A DNA stretch of 49,578 bases, taken from positions 1 to 49,578 of the forward strand of contig LRSR01006014.1 in NCBI GenBank assembly GCA_001579985.1, given 5' to 3'. This DNA comes from Hypsibius dujardini (taxonomy: Eukaryota; Tardigrada; Eutardigrada; Parachela; Hypsibiidae). The position numbers were made by a program, and so were the translations under genes. Below are positions 32,395 to 43,600 of this stretch, in pieces. The notes beneath the pieces were generated by a model, which did no database searches, was not told the DNA's origin, and saw only the letters and a list, made by a program, of their open reading frames with translations. Each line of letters begins with the position of its first letter. The stretch's first letter is position 1.

Positions 32395-32858
32395 TTATTC
32401 GTTTTTGAGTACGCCGCTGCTTAATTTCAGTTCTCGTTTTTGCTGCTTCGAAAAGCATCGGCTAAAACAGACCTGATATTGTTTCCCGCGTCTCCTTGGA
32501 TGTAGTGACCAGCAGAACAACTTTGGGATCGCTCGTTTTTAAAATTTATCTGACTAAACAATTTATCTATGAGTTTCGGTTGTTAGTTGGCAGAGCCTTG
32601 CTATTAATGCACGACTAGTGGGTAGTGACGTCCAGGTTCCGGCCGTGTCTATTGCTCCGTCCCCTTTTATCCCAAATTAGTTTTGCTGCTACCAATCGAT
32701 CTGAAATATAATTTTGGGTTAGTATGTGTAAAACAAACAAAAAACATTTTTTTTAGAAAATTGTTGTTTAGAACTGGGACAGGATTATTCTAGTTATTGT
32801 CCAACGTGTGTGTGTTTTCTCAATTGAACAGAGCCTTGTCCCTGGCAAGCAGTATTTT
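32395..32858. repeat. 3' flank of copy D/E and dispersed repeat
   Basis: Matches the 3' flank of copy A, then the 27,566 repeat (gtgtctattgctcc at 32,646). No gene. Confidence 0.55.
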
Positions 32859-33074
32859 CTAAAATAATTTTAGAGGAATAGCTTTTAGTGAAAAAGGTTT
32901 GACTAAGATCTGACACTGGTGCTGGTAATTGGCTGGTCCCTTGTGAGCCTGAATAATCGTGTCTGAATAATGTATTGTCAGATGGTTTAGTTGCACATGA
33001 ATTGGATCTGCTCTCGTTATATTTAAATAATTGACTGCAAAGTCCATTTCGTCGTAGATGAAGAACAGTGGCAT
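32859..33074 (-). CDS. 71-codon ORF, second copy
   Basis: Same length and ends as 6,692-6,907 (MPLFFIYDEM to IPLKLF). See that entry for the comparison. Coding status is uncertain. Confidence 0.25.
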   Translation of the reverse strand: MPLFFIYDEMDFAVNYLNITRADPIHVQLNHLTIHYSDTIIQAHKGPANYQHQCQILVKPFSLKAIPLKLF

Positions 33075-33493
33075 GGTGCTGTTATTTGGAATTTAATGTA
33101 CTGAAACGGTATCTCATTTTGTCATTTACTACTTATCTGTCTGCCCAAGCGTGGATGAGGTGCCATAAAACGTAGAATGGCTATTCGTTAAACCAAATCG
33201 AGTTAGGATTAGAAAGAATTATCGCTGGTTTTGCCGTCCATTTAATTTCCTGACAAAATGATCTCGAACTACAAAGAGCTAGCTATCTTTTACAATACAA
33301 CCAGCAAGTGATAATCATTCAAGCGGCATCGGAAAATGTCTATCTAGGCTCACGTCAAATAATCCTATACTTTCCTGGGAAAAATGTCAAACGGTGGAGT
33401 GAACGGTGGAGGCACGAAGGCCAATATGTCAGATTGATACAGTAGAGAATCATAAATGGCGGAGTCACATTCTCCGACTAAAAAATTGACAAA
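33075..33493. repeat. Duplicated flank
   Basis: 33,075-33,390 matches 6,908-7,230. From 33,390 it matches 7,865-7,925, so the DNA at 7,240-7,865 is missing here. No gene. Confidence 0.5.
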
Positions 33494-33497
33494 TAGT

Positions 33498-33512
33498 CAG
33501 ACAGACGGATAA

Positions 33513-33555
<43 letters not shown>

Positions 33556-33567
33556 GGCAAGACAGGC

Positions 33568-33620
<53 letters not shown>

Positions 33621-33622
33621 TT
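33498..33622. repeat. (CAGA)n microsatellite
   Basis: Almost pure cagacagacaga repeat of about 125 bases. Confidence 0.95.
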
Positions 33623-34049
33623 GTAAGATTCTATCGCAATTGGACTTGAAAAGGACGCACATTCTGGAGATTGCGAAATCGTTCTGAACGTGATTTAAGC
33701 CATGCAATAACCTAATATTAAGTGCTGATAGACAGCCGTTATTTTCATTTTACGGGCGACAAATCCTTGTGTTAATATCGCATTGTATGTTCGGTGAGTA
33801 TTTACAATCTATGACGCGGAAATCTTGCAACTGATAAGCATGATACGGAATGCCCACCGGAAACTCCCGCTCCACTTGTAGACCTTGAACTGATGGTGCC
33901 GGTCTTGCTTTATCTTCTAGAGCAAAACACGCTGTCTCACGACGAACAACTACACACAGCACATGTACTGCACTGGGTCTGAATATACGCTGGTGTTTAT
34001 TTTTTCCCAATTCCTCCTGTCCATTTTCCCTTCAAACACAAACATCTAA
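33623..34049. other. Intergenic, upstream of the 261-aa gene
   Basis: No gene supported. Probably contains the promoter of the next gene, but I see no clear TATA box. Confidence 0.4.
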
Positions 34050-34835
34050 ATGGCTTTTTTTGAAGCAACCGGAATTCAGATCCACCTTTCCGACGGCACA
34101 TCCAACTCTACCAATAATTCCACTTCCGTCTTCTTCAATTCCCTGCAACCCTACGAATGGATGACATTCACCAACATTGTGCAATGGCTTGGCATTACCA
34201 CCACCTTCCTCGCAATAACTGCGGCTGTCATTCAACTTTGGACAGCATTATTTCGAAAAATCGAAGTGAGCTTTGAAAGCACTGTCACCGAAGTGCCCAT
34301 CTTCAAGCGCGAAAACTTACTCAACCACAATGAACAGGACCAAGAAACGTTTTCGAGCAAAGAACCCTTCCAAGTAGCTATTTTCTGTCGTCCCAGACGG
34401 TTAGGTGAATCCGTCGAGTTTTTCATGGGCCAAGCTGCGACGTGTGACCACGGTCGATCGTGGTTAGACCTGGCCAAATGGCTTGGTCGATGGCATTGTC
34501 GTATTATTAAGGCGAATGATCCTGTCTTAATGCTTTGCCACGGACAGGAAGCGGATGTCTTTCGCCTGAGAGTCGTCATTCGGACCCCTGCACAGGATAG
34601 GAATCAGTCTGATCAGGTGTTGCTTGCAGATGGATATTTTTCGGGAAGGTCTCCGGATATTCGGATTTTCATTGATCGGGAACGGGGTTTGACGATTGGG
34701 ACGAAGCCGGCGATTCGGTTTAGGGAGCTGGAGGAAGGAGAGGAAGAGCTAATTTCGCCGGTCAGGGCTATTCCCACACTGATTCGGCCGAGGGTTCAAG
34801 GATACTTGAAGAAGAACGATTACTACCAAGTTTAA
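34050..34835 (+). CDS. Orphan single-pass membrane protein, 261 aa
   Basis: Single uninterrupted frame from ATG to TAA. Residues 1-42 are Ser/Thr/Asn-rich with two N-glycosylation sequons (N19, N23), suggesting an outside N-terminus. A hydrophobic helix spans about 43-67 (IVQWLGITTTFLAITAAVIQLW). It is followed by Arg/Lys and a probably cytoplasmic domain of about 190 residues with charged, beta-rich sequence (FQVAIFCRPRRLG, RSPDIRIFIDRERGLTIG). No signal peptide is cleavable by inspection. I do not recognise the family. Codon use and the lack of stops across 786 bases make a real gene likely. It has no paralog in the window. Confidence 0.65.
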   Translation: MAFFEATGIQIHLSDGTSNSTNNSTSVFFNSLQPYEWMTFTNIVQWLGITTTFLAITAAVIQLWTALFRKIEVSFESTVTEVPIFKRENLLNHNEQDQETFSSKEPFQVAIFCRPRRLGESVEFFMGQAATCDHGRSWLDLAKWLGRWHCRIIKANDPVLMLCHGQEADVFRLRVVIRTPAQDRNQSDQVLLADGYFSGRSPDIRIFIDRERGLTIGTKPAIRFRELEEGEEELISPVRAIPTLIRPRVQGYLKKNDYYQV

Positions 34836-36413
34836 GGATTAAAATAGCACTTGCATAGAATTTATATCGAGATCTTGCAGTGGAGAAAACGACTTGGCAC
34901 AAAACAAGGGTTTGATTACAATTCTTACAAGTCGGCCCATGACCCTTTGTGGTAGGACCAGAGGGGGGGGGGTTGGGCAAACGGGGCAAAATGCATATTT
35001 TTCAGGTTTGAGTTAACAGTTAACCTCTTGTCCCTGATCATTTTGAAATTTGTGGAGGTGTGGGGGGGGGGTCTAATTTTCGGGCCCCTAATATTTCAAA
35101 GCATTTTCAAAGCGTCAGTTTTTTTCATCAAATTTAGACCGTTCTTGAACGTTTGAACCTCCCATTTGCATTCATTAATGGGAGATCACACTGGACCCCA
35201 ACAAACGTTAAATTTGAGAGAAAAACTGAAATTTCAACAGGATTAAAGATCATTGGCCAAATTTTAGGTTCAAGTTTAGACTAATAATGCATTTTGCCCC
35301 TCTACCTGCCCTCTGATCCCCTTGGCCCTACTGTGAAGGGCCCTGGTTCCAACTTGTAAGGACCTTGAACAAGTCCGTAGCAAAAAGTAAATTTTCAGTT
35401 TTAGTTAACCATGTTTAACGAGAGAGTGATTGTCAACGTTTTGTCGTCAATCAACAAAATGTATCGAAAAAGATTTGATGAACGATTTTGAACAAGTTTT
35501 CAGCTGGAGCTGTCAAGGGATATCGGTCAGCGTATTTCAGATTCGCTGATCGCATTTGCCTGAGCTGTAAAACAGCCGGGATGTTAACAATCGAAAAATG
35601 CGCATAGACCAATCACATGCTTGGTTCTTACGCGCACGGCTCAACATTTTGCTTCTCGCTGATAACATTTTCTGATACCAATTTTGACAGACTTATTCAC
35701 TCATTTGATTGACTGCCGCACTATTTCTAACGTTACTTGCTCCGCCCAACTGAACAAACGTAATCGAAAGGATTTGAAGTATAAGTTATACTACTTTGAG
35801 CTGAAGTCATCAACACACCTTTTCAATTTATGTCTGCATGAGGACAACAAGTGTACAGAAAATCAAGCTGTCGCCTTCTACCGACTGATTTTTATTGACA
35901 TTAAAATCGTTCGACCCCTCATGGACGTCCGGGTATGAATCATGCATTATTTATGCAGGTGTCTACCACCGGCACGAGAGAAAGAAGAACTTAATGTCCT
36001 CATCGATTGACGGCAAAACTTGCAAACATAACCCTCGTTGAGCCTTAAACATGGATATACAACTCTTGGTAAGTGTAAAAAAATATGTACGTAACTTCAC
36101 CTTTTTATTCAAAATAACCCCCACCCCCCTCCATAAAAAACAAACACGATTTGAAAAATTTCGAGGTAGAAAAGCTTACTGTGGCACTTTTTCGGCTCCT
36201 CAACGCCTGACAGCTATGAAATAGAGCGTTGCTTTAATCTGATTTTACGGAAGATTTGATTAAGATGAAACTACTAATAGTCATGACCAATAAGCTTACG
36301 CCCGGCCGACTAGAAAGCGACAGCAAATCCACAAAAGCACTAAATTGCGATTGAGAAACGATTGACCAGTCAGCAGGGTCGTTTTAGTGTCATGCAGTTG
36401 TAAGCTGAATTAG
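34836..36413. other. Intergenic containing a foldback element
   Basis: Besides the inverted-repeat element at 34,924-35,360 (separate entry), this holds G- and C-runs (34,962-34,972, 35,063-35,072, 36,121-36,128) and AT-rich DNA. An open stretch at 35,684-35,938 lacks an ATG near its start and is not called. Confidence 0.45.
34924..35360. mobile_element. Foldback (MITE-like) element, family 2, copy 1
   Basis: The left arm starts cttacaagtcgg and includes ggggcaaaatgcat. The reverse complement of the right arm (about 35,270-35,360) starts cttacaagttgg and includes the same ggggcaaaatgcat. Arms are about 90 bases with indels; the interior is non-coding. A compact second copy lies at 45,613-45,750. 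Confidence 0.65.
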
Positions 36414-36607
36414 TTAGTCCAAAAGCTCAACGGGAACGATACCCCGATGCCTGCTGTTAGGGGGTGCACGCGTCGGAGGGGCTGGCTTGGTTATGCCTAC
36501 AAAATGGAAAGAAGACGCTTTGGAGGCGAAACAAATATCTGGGAGCCAAATAAACTTATCCACAGAGATAGATAGAAAGGCAGGCCAGCAAGCAAGCAGG
36601 CAGATGA

Positions 36608-36650
<43 letters not shown>

Positions 36651-37362
36651 CGCAAACAGACAGGCAGACAGGTAGGCAGATAGGCAGGCAGGTATACAGA
36701 CAAAGAAGCAGGCAGGCAGGCAGATAGAGAGACAAACTGGCAGATAAACAGACAGACAAACAGGCAGACAGACAGAAAGACAGAAAGACAGAAAGACAGA
36801 CAGACAGACAGGCACGCAGGCACGCAGACATGCAGACAAACAGGCAGACAGACAGGCAAATGGACAATCAGCAAGGCGGGTAGACAGTTAGGAAGGCAGG
36901 CAGACAGTTAGGAAGGCAGACAGTCAAATGCAAAGTTAGGCAGACACATTTCGGCATTAGTATCATGTTTAGTTTATTACCTTTGAGGCAAGAATAGTCC
37001 ACATCAAGTGCCCGGGGTACCCAGTTGCAACCCAACATCTTGCCTTTCGCCTTGACCGCAAGAACACAACTCAATTGCCAATCGCATGTAGCTTGAACTT
37101 TATCAGTCATGTCCTGCTCGGCGGTGCAAGCATTCTCCAACTTCGATTCCAATGCCGCAAACTTTGCGGTCTTCACAGCAATGACACTGCCGGGGCTGCA
37201 ACTGGGACTGCCTTTTTCACCGGGTTTGATGGACAACGTACTTTTCGAAACGAAGGCACCCGTAGGTGACCCTGGGTCTTTCTGCGCATATGCAACGCTG
37301 ACGATCGTTATCTGCAACAAAAGGAGCCACCAAAATTTGTTGAGACAATCGTTCATCGGCAT
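36414..37362 (-). CDS. Secreted SUEL-type (galactose-binding) lectin, 154 aa
   Basis: Minus strand. Exon 1 is 37,362-36,981 and exon 2 is 36,496-36,414, joined in phase (donor CAAAG|GTAATA, acceptor ttttgtag). Residues 1-27 form a signal peptide (WWLLLLQITIVSVAYA). A single Gal_lectin/SUEL-like domain spans about 55-125: CSPGSVIAVKTAKF, NACTAEQDMTDKVQATC, SCVLAVKAKGKMLGC, then PRALDVDYSCL. The short exon 2 encodes a Pro-rich tail ending RGIVPVELLD. The 484-base intron is mostly (CAGA)n. SUEL domains bind galactose or rhamnose and act in adhesion or innate recognition; the specificity here is unknown. Copies of its terminal exon lie antisense upstream of LRR copies A, B and C. Confidence 0.75.
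36568..36950. repeat. (CAGA)n/(CAGG)n microsatellite in the lectin intron
   Basis: About 380 bases of imperfect tetranucleotide repeat, the longest such tract here. Confidence 0.95.
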
Positions 37363-37503
37363 TGCTGCTTATCTACGAACCAGAAGAATGTGAAATCCGA
37401 GTCTCGCCATGTTTCGCACTGGATCTTTTTAGTTGTGAAAGGTTTTCTGCAGTATTCCATGCAAGAAGCAATGGCGTAAGACAAGCGCTGTAAATGCAGT
37501 TTA

Positions 37504-37511
37504 TATTTATA
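37504..37511 (-). promoter_or_regulatory. Candidate TATA box of the lectin gene
   Basis: Minus-strand TATAAATA about 140 bases upstream of the ATG. The only such motif in the short 5' flank. Confidence 0.35.
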
Positions 37512-38088
37512 TGAGCCGGGAAGGAAAGTACTAATGCAAATTTGCTAAACCAACGCGGTCGAATTGTTTTTTTCTTCAGTGGAATTATCCGTTTGAACCA
37601 CTCGTTTGAACTACTCGTTTGAGCTCGCACTTCCGTCCTCCCTCAGCGGCACCTCAATTCAATTAAGCTGCCGACTGAGAAGACGGATGCGAATGAGAAT
37701 CACGTGAGCGCTGTTTTTGCTCGTTCATGCCTGAAAACTTTACTAGCACCTACTTTATTATGCATACCACCTTCAAAGTGAGTATTCATATGCTACATTT
37801 CATCGTAAACAATGAATAAATTGTGTGGTTGCGATCGTAGATTAACACGGTGAACTGGTCTAGCTAACATAATAATCTGACACTTGTTTGTCTATTATTG
37901 CCGGAAGCTCTTTCGATTTTTCGTTGGTTCACTAGGTGATGCTTATGAAACAGGGCATAAGGTTGTTAATTAAACAGGGCAGTAATATGAGTGGCGAAAA
38001 TGCTCAATCAGAAGTCAACCACAACAGATCAGTCGTGACGTTTTGTTTTTTTCAAAAACATCCGACATTGCTAACTTCCATTAAGTTA
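37512..38088. other. Intergenic
   Basis: No gene or repeat supported before the foldback element. Confidence 0.4.
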
Positions 38089-38604
38089 TGTCAGAGTTTG
38101 TACAACAAATTATATTGGTGGCTACGTCAAGCTGCATGGGACTACATAGAGCTGCAAAGAGCTGCATGGAGCTACATGGAACTGCAAAGAACAACACGGA
38201 TCTACGTGGAACTACAAAGAACTGCAGAGCGCTCCTTGAAACTAGGTGGATAACATGACTTGGCTGGAGCTGCGTCGAGCTGCGTGAAGCTAAAACGTTT
38301 CAATCCAAAACCCATTACAACCCATCGAAACCCCATCAAAACCTATCAAAACCCATCAAACCCCACCAAAACCCCACCAAAACCCATCAAATCATCAAAT
38401 ATATTATGGAGCTAGTTGAGCTGTATGGCCACCATGGGACGTTGTGAAAGAAGTCGTTGATCTCTATATTACTCCACGCAGCTCCATGTCACTAAACGTA
38501 GCTCTAGGTAGCTCCACGCAGCTCCATGCAGCTCCAGGTAGCTCCATGCAGCTCCACGTAGCTTAACTGAGCCACCAATAGAATTTGGTGTATAAACTCT
38601 GACA
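38089..38604. mobile_element. Composite foldback element with internal minisatellites
   Basis: Outer arms 38,089-38,131 and 38,561-38,604 are inverted copies (tgtcagagtttgtacaacaa against tgtcagagtttatacaccaa). Inside each arm lies a tandem array of an 11-base motif: gagctgcatgg forms at 38,138-38,280 and its complement (gcagctccatg) at 38,470-38,560. The centre (38,296-38,400) is an aacccatcaaa minisatellite. The whole is a long imperfect hairpin with no coding capacity. Confidence 0.7.
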
Positions 38605-39235
38605 CAGGTGTTCCATTATAAATTTTGCTAAAAGTGTGATTTTTGGTGTGCTCAAACTATTTAATTTCGCGAGTGCCTTTAATTGCCGGTGCCAGATCGT
38701 CTTGTCTGCGCCCCATTTAATAGGCATAAAACCGTTGTTGTACTGGAACTGCTTTTTCAACCGTTCTCCGAGCTCATTTTTGAGGCTACCTGGACCATAC
38801 ACTGGATCAAACACTTTTGTATTAAATTTGCTAGATTAATTGTTCAATTGTCAATTGTTGTTCAAACAATGTTTTGACATATAACCTAACAACATTACAT
38901 GGATCATATTGTTGGACCACACCCAACAAGTCCTCGTGACGAGTTAATAAAGCTATTTGCCCTATCCATATTTCTTTTATTTAAGTATCTTTTCCATATT
39001 TTTTTGGCCAAACAATCTTAGAATTGGTAGGATTTGGTGAGCCTTCAAAATGGCCTGGCCGAATAGCTGCGAAAGTAATTTTAACAAAGCTCTTCAACTG
39101 CCTTAATGATCTAGACAGCACTATACCTCAACAACTGCGACATTTTGACATCTTCGTGATGATAAATTACACAATTCTATAGAGTAAAATAACGCGCTTT
39201 CGACGGATTCGGCGCAGTAAGCATACAGTGCGAAA
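38605..39235. other. Intergenic
   Basis: A minus-strand frame (38,563-38,814) runs partly inside the foldback arm and is not called. No gene supported. Confidence 0.35.
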
Positions 39236-40622
39236 ATGTTTGTTCTGCCCACTGGTGGATTTACGTTGGGCTGTGCTTGCATCCTCCTCCTCTTCCAAAC
39301 GACCACACGTTACCCAACCAACTTTTGCCGTGTACCTGATGGATGTTTTGTATTTCAAGCCCCCCCCCCCCCGGGTTGCCATTCCACCAACCTGTTCTCA
39401 TTGCACCACTGGTTCTGCACTAAATCCATCAATAACGTCATTAAATCGTCGTTTGCCAAGACAGCCCTCGGAAATACTTGAACGACTAGTAGATCGAACT
39501 GCATCTTTTCCTCCAGTTTTGGAATTGTTTCTCGTAGATCGCACCTGGTTTCTCCAACTGCAAACGCTTCCTGTATTTCAAAATTTGTCCCTCATCTTTC
39601 TGGCCTCTAACCGTTCCTGTACCCCAAGTGACTGTATGTTATATGAAAGGAGGATGCACTTGAATCGCCCCCTCTCCACTTTTTACCTGTTAAAGCTTGC
39701 CTCCTTCCCTCGCCAGGTCGGGGGAGGGGCAAGATTCAACCTGAAAATAGCTTACAAAATTTGCCCCCCCCCCCAAGCGGGTCACAATCATTTTGGTCAG
39801 CCAATGCCATAAATCTCCTTCCCTTCACCCTTCTTGTCCCCTCCCACTTTCGGTCTTTCTGATGTTGAACATTGTTCCTTTAACTTGATAAATTGAAGAT
39901 TGATTATTTAGAATCCTTTAAATGTCCCTTTCAGAATGTAACTGAAACTCTAAATATAAAGCCCTGCCCGCACGAGTCTGGAGCAAAAAGCAAAACATTC
40001 AGAAGCAAAACGGCCTCTCCTCTTCCCCCCCCCCCGAACTAAAAACGACCTCGTGCGCATATTCAACAGATGTTTCCCATCTCCTCCGCGGCAACACACG
40101 ACTTCAAACCGCGCGCTCCCTGTCTCCATTAGGCCGATTATAAAGGGACCAAGTCAGAGCATATGGCTGGCTGAATGTCGGACGGTTATGAACGAGATTA
40201 CTGTTTACGTTGAAGGAAAAATTTAAGTGCTCGTTAAAACGTGTCCGTCATACGGACGATAGGAAGTAGAACGCCTCAATTATTTACAGCAGTTCATCTC
40301 AATTTGAAGTCGTCGTTAGCATCCAGGGCCTTGAACATTTTCCGCGGCATTTACGGTACGCTTGGCTGGATATGTCAGTCAATCGTGGCTTGTTATAAGA
40401 TTTTACACATGTACACTAATCACTTTTTGCCTTCTCCCAATTAGCTGGCATATATGACATCTCTGATCCTATAGATCATTATCATAGTAGTCTCCATCCG
40501 ACTTTTCTCAAGCATTTGAGCGGAAACTGGAAAGTAGTTGCCAGGAGTGCTTTTCATCGCCGTGCTTCCTGCAAACTGTGAAACTTCTCTTCCCTTGAAA
40601 TATATTTCTGGTTTGAAAAGTT
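39236..40622. other. Low-complexity region with C-runs and overlapping ORFs
   Basis: An ATG-started 81-codon frame (39,236-39,481) begins with a hydrophobic leader (FTLGCACILLLFQ). An overlapping frame of 194 codons runs to 39,812 without a proper ATG. Runs of C (39,361-39,373, 39,765-39,774, 40,026-40,035) and pyrimidine-rich DNA explain much of the openness. No gene is supported with confidence. The 5' end of the carboxypeptidase gene follows. Confidence 0.3.
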
Positions 40623-43600
40623 ATGGGATCTAGAATCTTGCTGAATAGAAGCTCGCCAGGCATCTCAGGCAAGAAATGCAGCCCGCCACGTTCGCCAAAA
40701 TGTTCAAAGTCGACAAGACCCTTTCTTTCGACTCTTGTTGCTCCACGATCAAGTCTTTCACTGAGGAAAACATCCAGTTCTACTGGTACGGGATATTTGA
40801 TGTGATTTAATTTCTTTATCCAGCTGAATAATATTAGTGTCTCTGTTGTCCGTCTTACAGGACTTACTCAAGTTGCTTGCCTAAATCCGTCTTTGACACT
40901 GCACGACCATCAAAAGTTCCCTGTGGAAGTGCTAAATTTTTACACGGTCGAGCAGTTGCTTGATTTGTTGAAGTTAACGCAGGACGCTGCCTTGACAGCC
41001 AAATGTATCCTGCCGTTGGAGAAAGCACTGAAAAATGCAAATTCATACAAGACGAAAAAGGCGGAAGACACTGCCGGGCTATTCGAGCTGGAAGAGTACA
41101 GTGTGCTAGTTTCCGCTTTTGGACGCCTGGCTCGCAATGTCGATACTCATCTTGAAGGTTTGGTTGGAGCTATCAGCATCTTCAAGATCTTGTGCCAATC
41201 AGGTAGTTCATAAAGGCCGTGTTCCCAGTCAAATTTCGGGGCTAAATTTCTTGTGTTATGCTCCAACCAGACAAGCGGTTTAACGTCATGTTCCGCACGA
41301 CTGGGGGTCTAAAGATTCTTTCCTCCTGCTTTCGATCGCTGATTTTCAGCCATGCCAAAGCGTATCAGTCTGCTGGAGAACTTCTGCTGGCGTGCTGCAA
41401 GAGCAGTACGTACATACGGTACCTAAAGCTTAGCAACTCGGTATCTGCATCTGTGTCTGTGTCTGTGTCTGTGTCTGTTACTGCGTCTGTGTCTGTGTCT
41501 GTGTCTGTGTCTGTGTCTGTGTCTTTGTCTGTTACTGTCTGTGTCTGTGTCTGTGTCTGTGTCTGTGTCTGTGTCTGTGTCTGTGTCTGTGTCTGTGTCT
41601 GTGTCTTTGTCTGTTACTGTGTCTGTGTCGTCTGTATTTATGTCTGAACTGTATGAATTTGTTTCTGTTACTTCGTCTGTGCTGGTGCCTGTGACGGCGT
41701 TTATGATTGCGTCATCCTAATTATAAAGCGTTTAGTCTTTTACAGAAGCCAGTGTCCAGATACTCTGGCGATGTGGAACACTCTCCAGTATGCTGCAACG
41801 ACTACCAGTGATTCGAACGAATCGCTTTGCTTCAGTGTCTGAACTTTCTCTGAGGATTACTTCCCGCGCTGCTGAGAAGAGTTCGTCCACTCTTTATTTC
41901 ACTTTGTCAACCCTCTCATACCTGATATTGTCTGATTCTCAGGCATGACTGCACCTTCCTTTATCGCCAAAGGCCTGACCTGCTCCATTCTGCATCTTCT
42001 ACGTACAATTTGGGAAGGTCAGATCCGTGAGAAAAGCCAGGTGGTACGCGGATTTCTTAACTGTCTACGAAGACTCCTTACTACACGTAAGTCAAACCTG
42101 ACACGATTAAGCCTCATATCGAATAATTTGCAAGTTGTACCTGAGTTTAGGAACTGCCAGAAAAACATTCCATGAACAACATTCACTGCCCTTCATTCAG
42201 AACATCGCCGACACCACTGTCAACGAGGAGCTATTCGAAGCCTGTGCTGCGGTGTTGTTAGCTGCCTTCCCGTCGAAGAAGCTTCCCTTACCGAGCATGA
42301 GCAATCCCCTCTATGTGCCTTCCCTTATGTTGCCTTCCTCGAGGAGCTCTCTAAGGAGTCCTGACAGCGACGACGTCGAAGGAACTGAGGTCGCTACTCA
42401 GCCTTCAGAGATAGGGGTAGCTGCATCGGCCTCAAGGTCTTCCCTTAAACAAAAATCAGACGCTATTGACCTCAAAACATACGCTCAATTTTTCCCCGAA
42501 TTGCGATGTCCTGACGAGGAACCGAAGGTGAAATCTAGCAAAAGTGCCAGTTTAAGACGGAGACATTCCTTGGTGTTCAGACCGCAGTCGTCCACGTTAC
42601 AAACCAATCCCTCCAAAAGCAAACTGGAACCGAAAAAGTATCTTCAGTCGTCAAGGAATAAAAAAGAGCCGCTTCGATCCACGTGTTCGATATCCAACAT
42701 TGCCACAAGCACAGAGAAGGTACGGTTCGCTTTTCTGTTCGCCTAGGCGTTCGTTTAAAAGAACAAGTGTACCTTAATTCCATATTTGTATTCCTTGCTC
42801 GTTCGTCAATTTGATCAAGTGAAATAACTGTTCCATTAAGGGAACACTTGTTCCATAAATGGATCACTTAATTGAATCCATTAAAGGAACACGTGTTCCT
42901 TTATTCCATGCCTCTGTTTGTCTAAAGGTCCTCTTGAGCCAGCTCGTGTATTTTTTTTATGCAGGTCTCCAGCGATGAAAAGTTGCAATCGTCAGACCAG
43001 CATCTGCATAATGGCCTATGTATCACATCCAATACGTATTTCCCATACCATCGTGTGGCCCATCCAGACCTGGAACAGTTTTCGTGCCTACGAGTGGTTG
43101 GCTCAGACTCTAGGCTCTTATCACAGCCCATGTCGCCAGCTACGCGGTTGGAAGAGCGGAGGGCTACAGTGAAAGACGAACTGAAACGGGTCTCAAAACC
43201 AGACAACATCACTTTACTGGATAAAGTTGTCTATGATGCGGATGAAATTCTGCGAAGATTATTTGCCAGGAAGCCAAGCTTAGAGGATTTTGAGGAGTTT
43301 TTGCAGAGAACTTCGCATGAACTCTGGCCTGTAACGACAGGTCAGCTAAAGTTTGATTCAATTTTCGAAAGTGGAAATCTTCGAAAGGCTATTCAGGTTC
43401 GTCTACGCAAAAACAGACAACCACTGGAGATACAGACACAGACAGAGACATCGACCCAAACGCAGACACAGACACAGACACAGACACAGACACAGACACA
43501 GACACAGACACAGACACAGACACAGACACAGACACAGACACGCATGTATACACCTCCAATGGAAAAGACACTGACTTGGCCATACTAATGGATTATTGTG

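Noticed and set aside
36414-36874. Long minus-strand ORFs rich in Cys, Leu, Ser and Val (CLSVCLSV)
   Set aside because: They are translations of (CAGA)n microsatellites in several frames at many loci; only the last 27 codons at 36,414-36,496 are a real exon.
36568-36950. Regularly spaced repeats that might suggest a CRISPR array
   Set aside because: Plain tetranucleotide repeat without distinct spacers, in an animal genome.
39228-39812. 194-codon plus-strand ORF
   Set aside because: No ATG at its start, heavy C-runs, and overlap with two other open frames; composition explains it.
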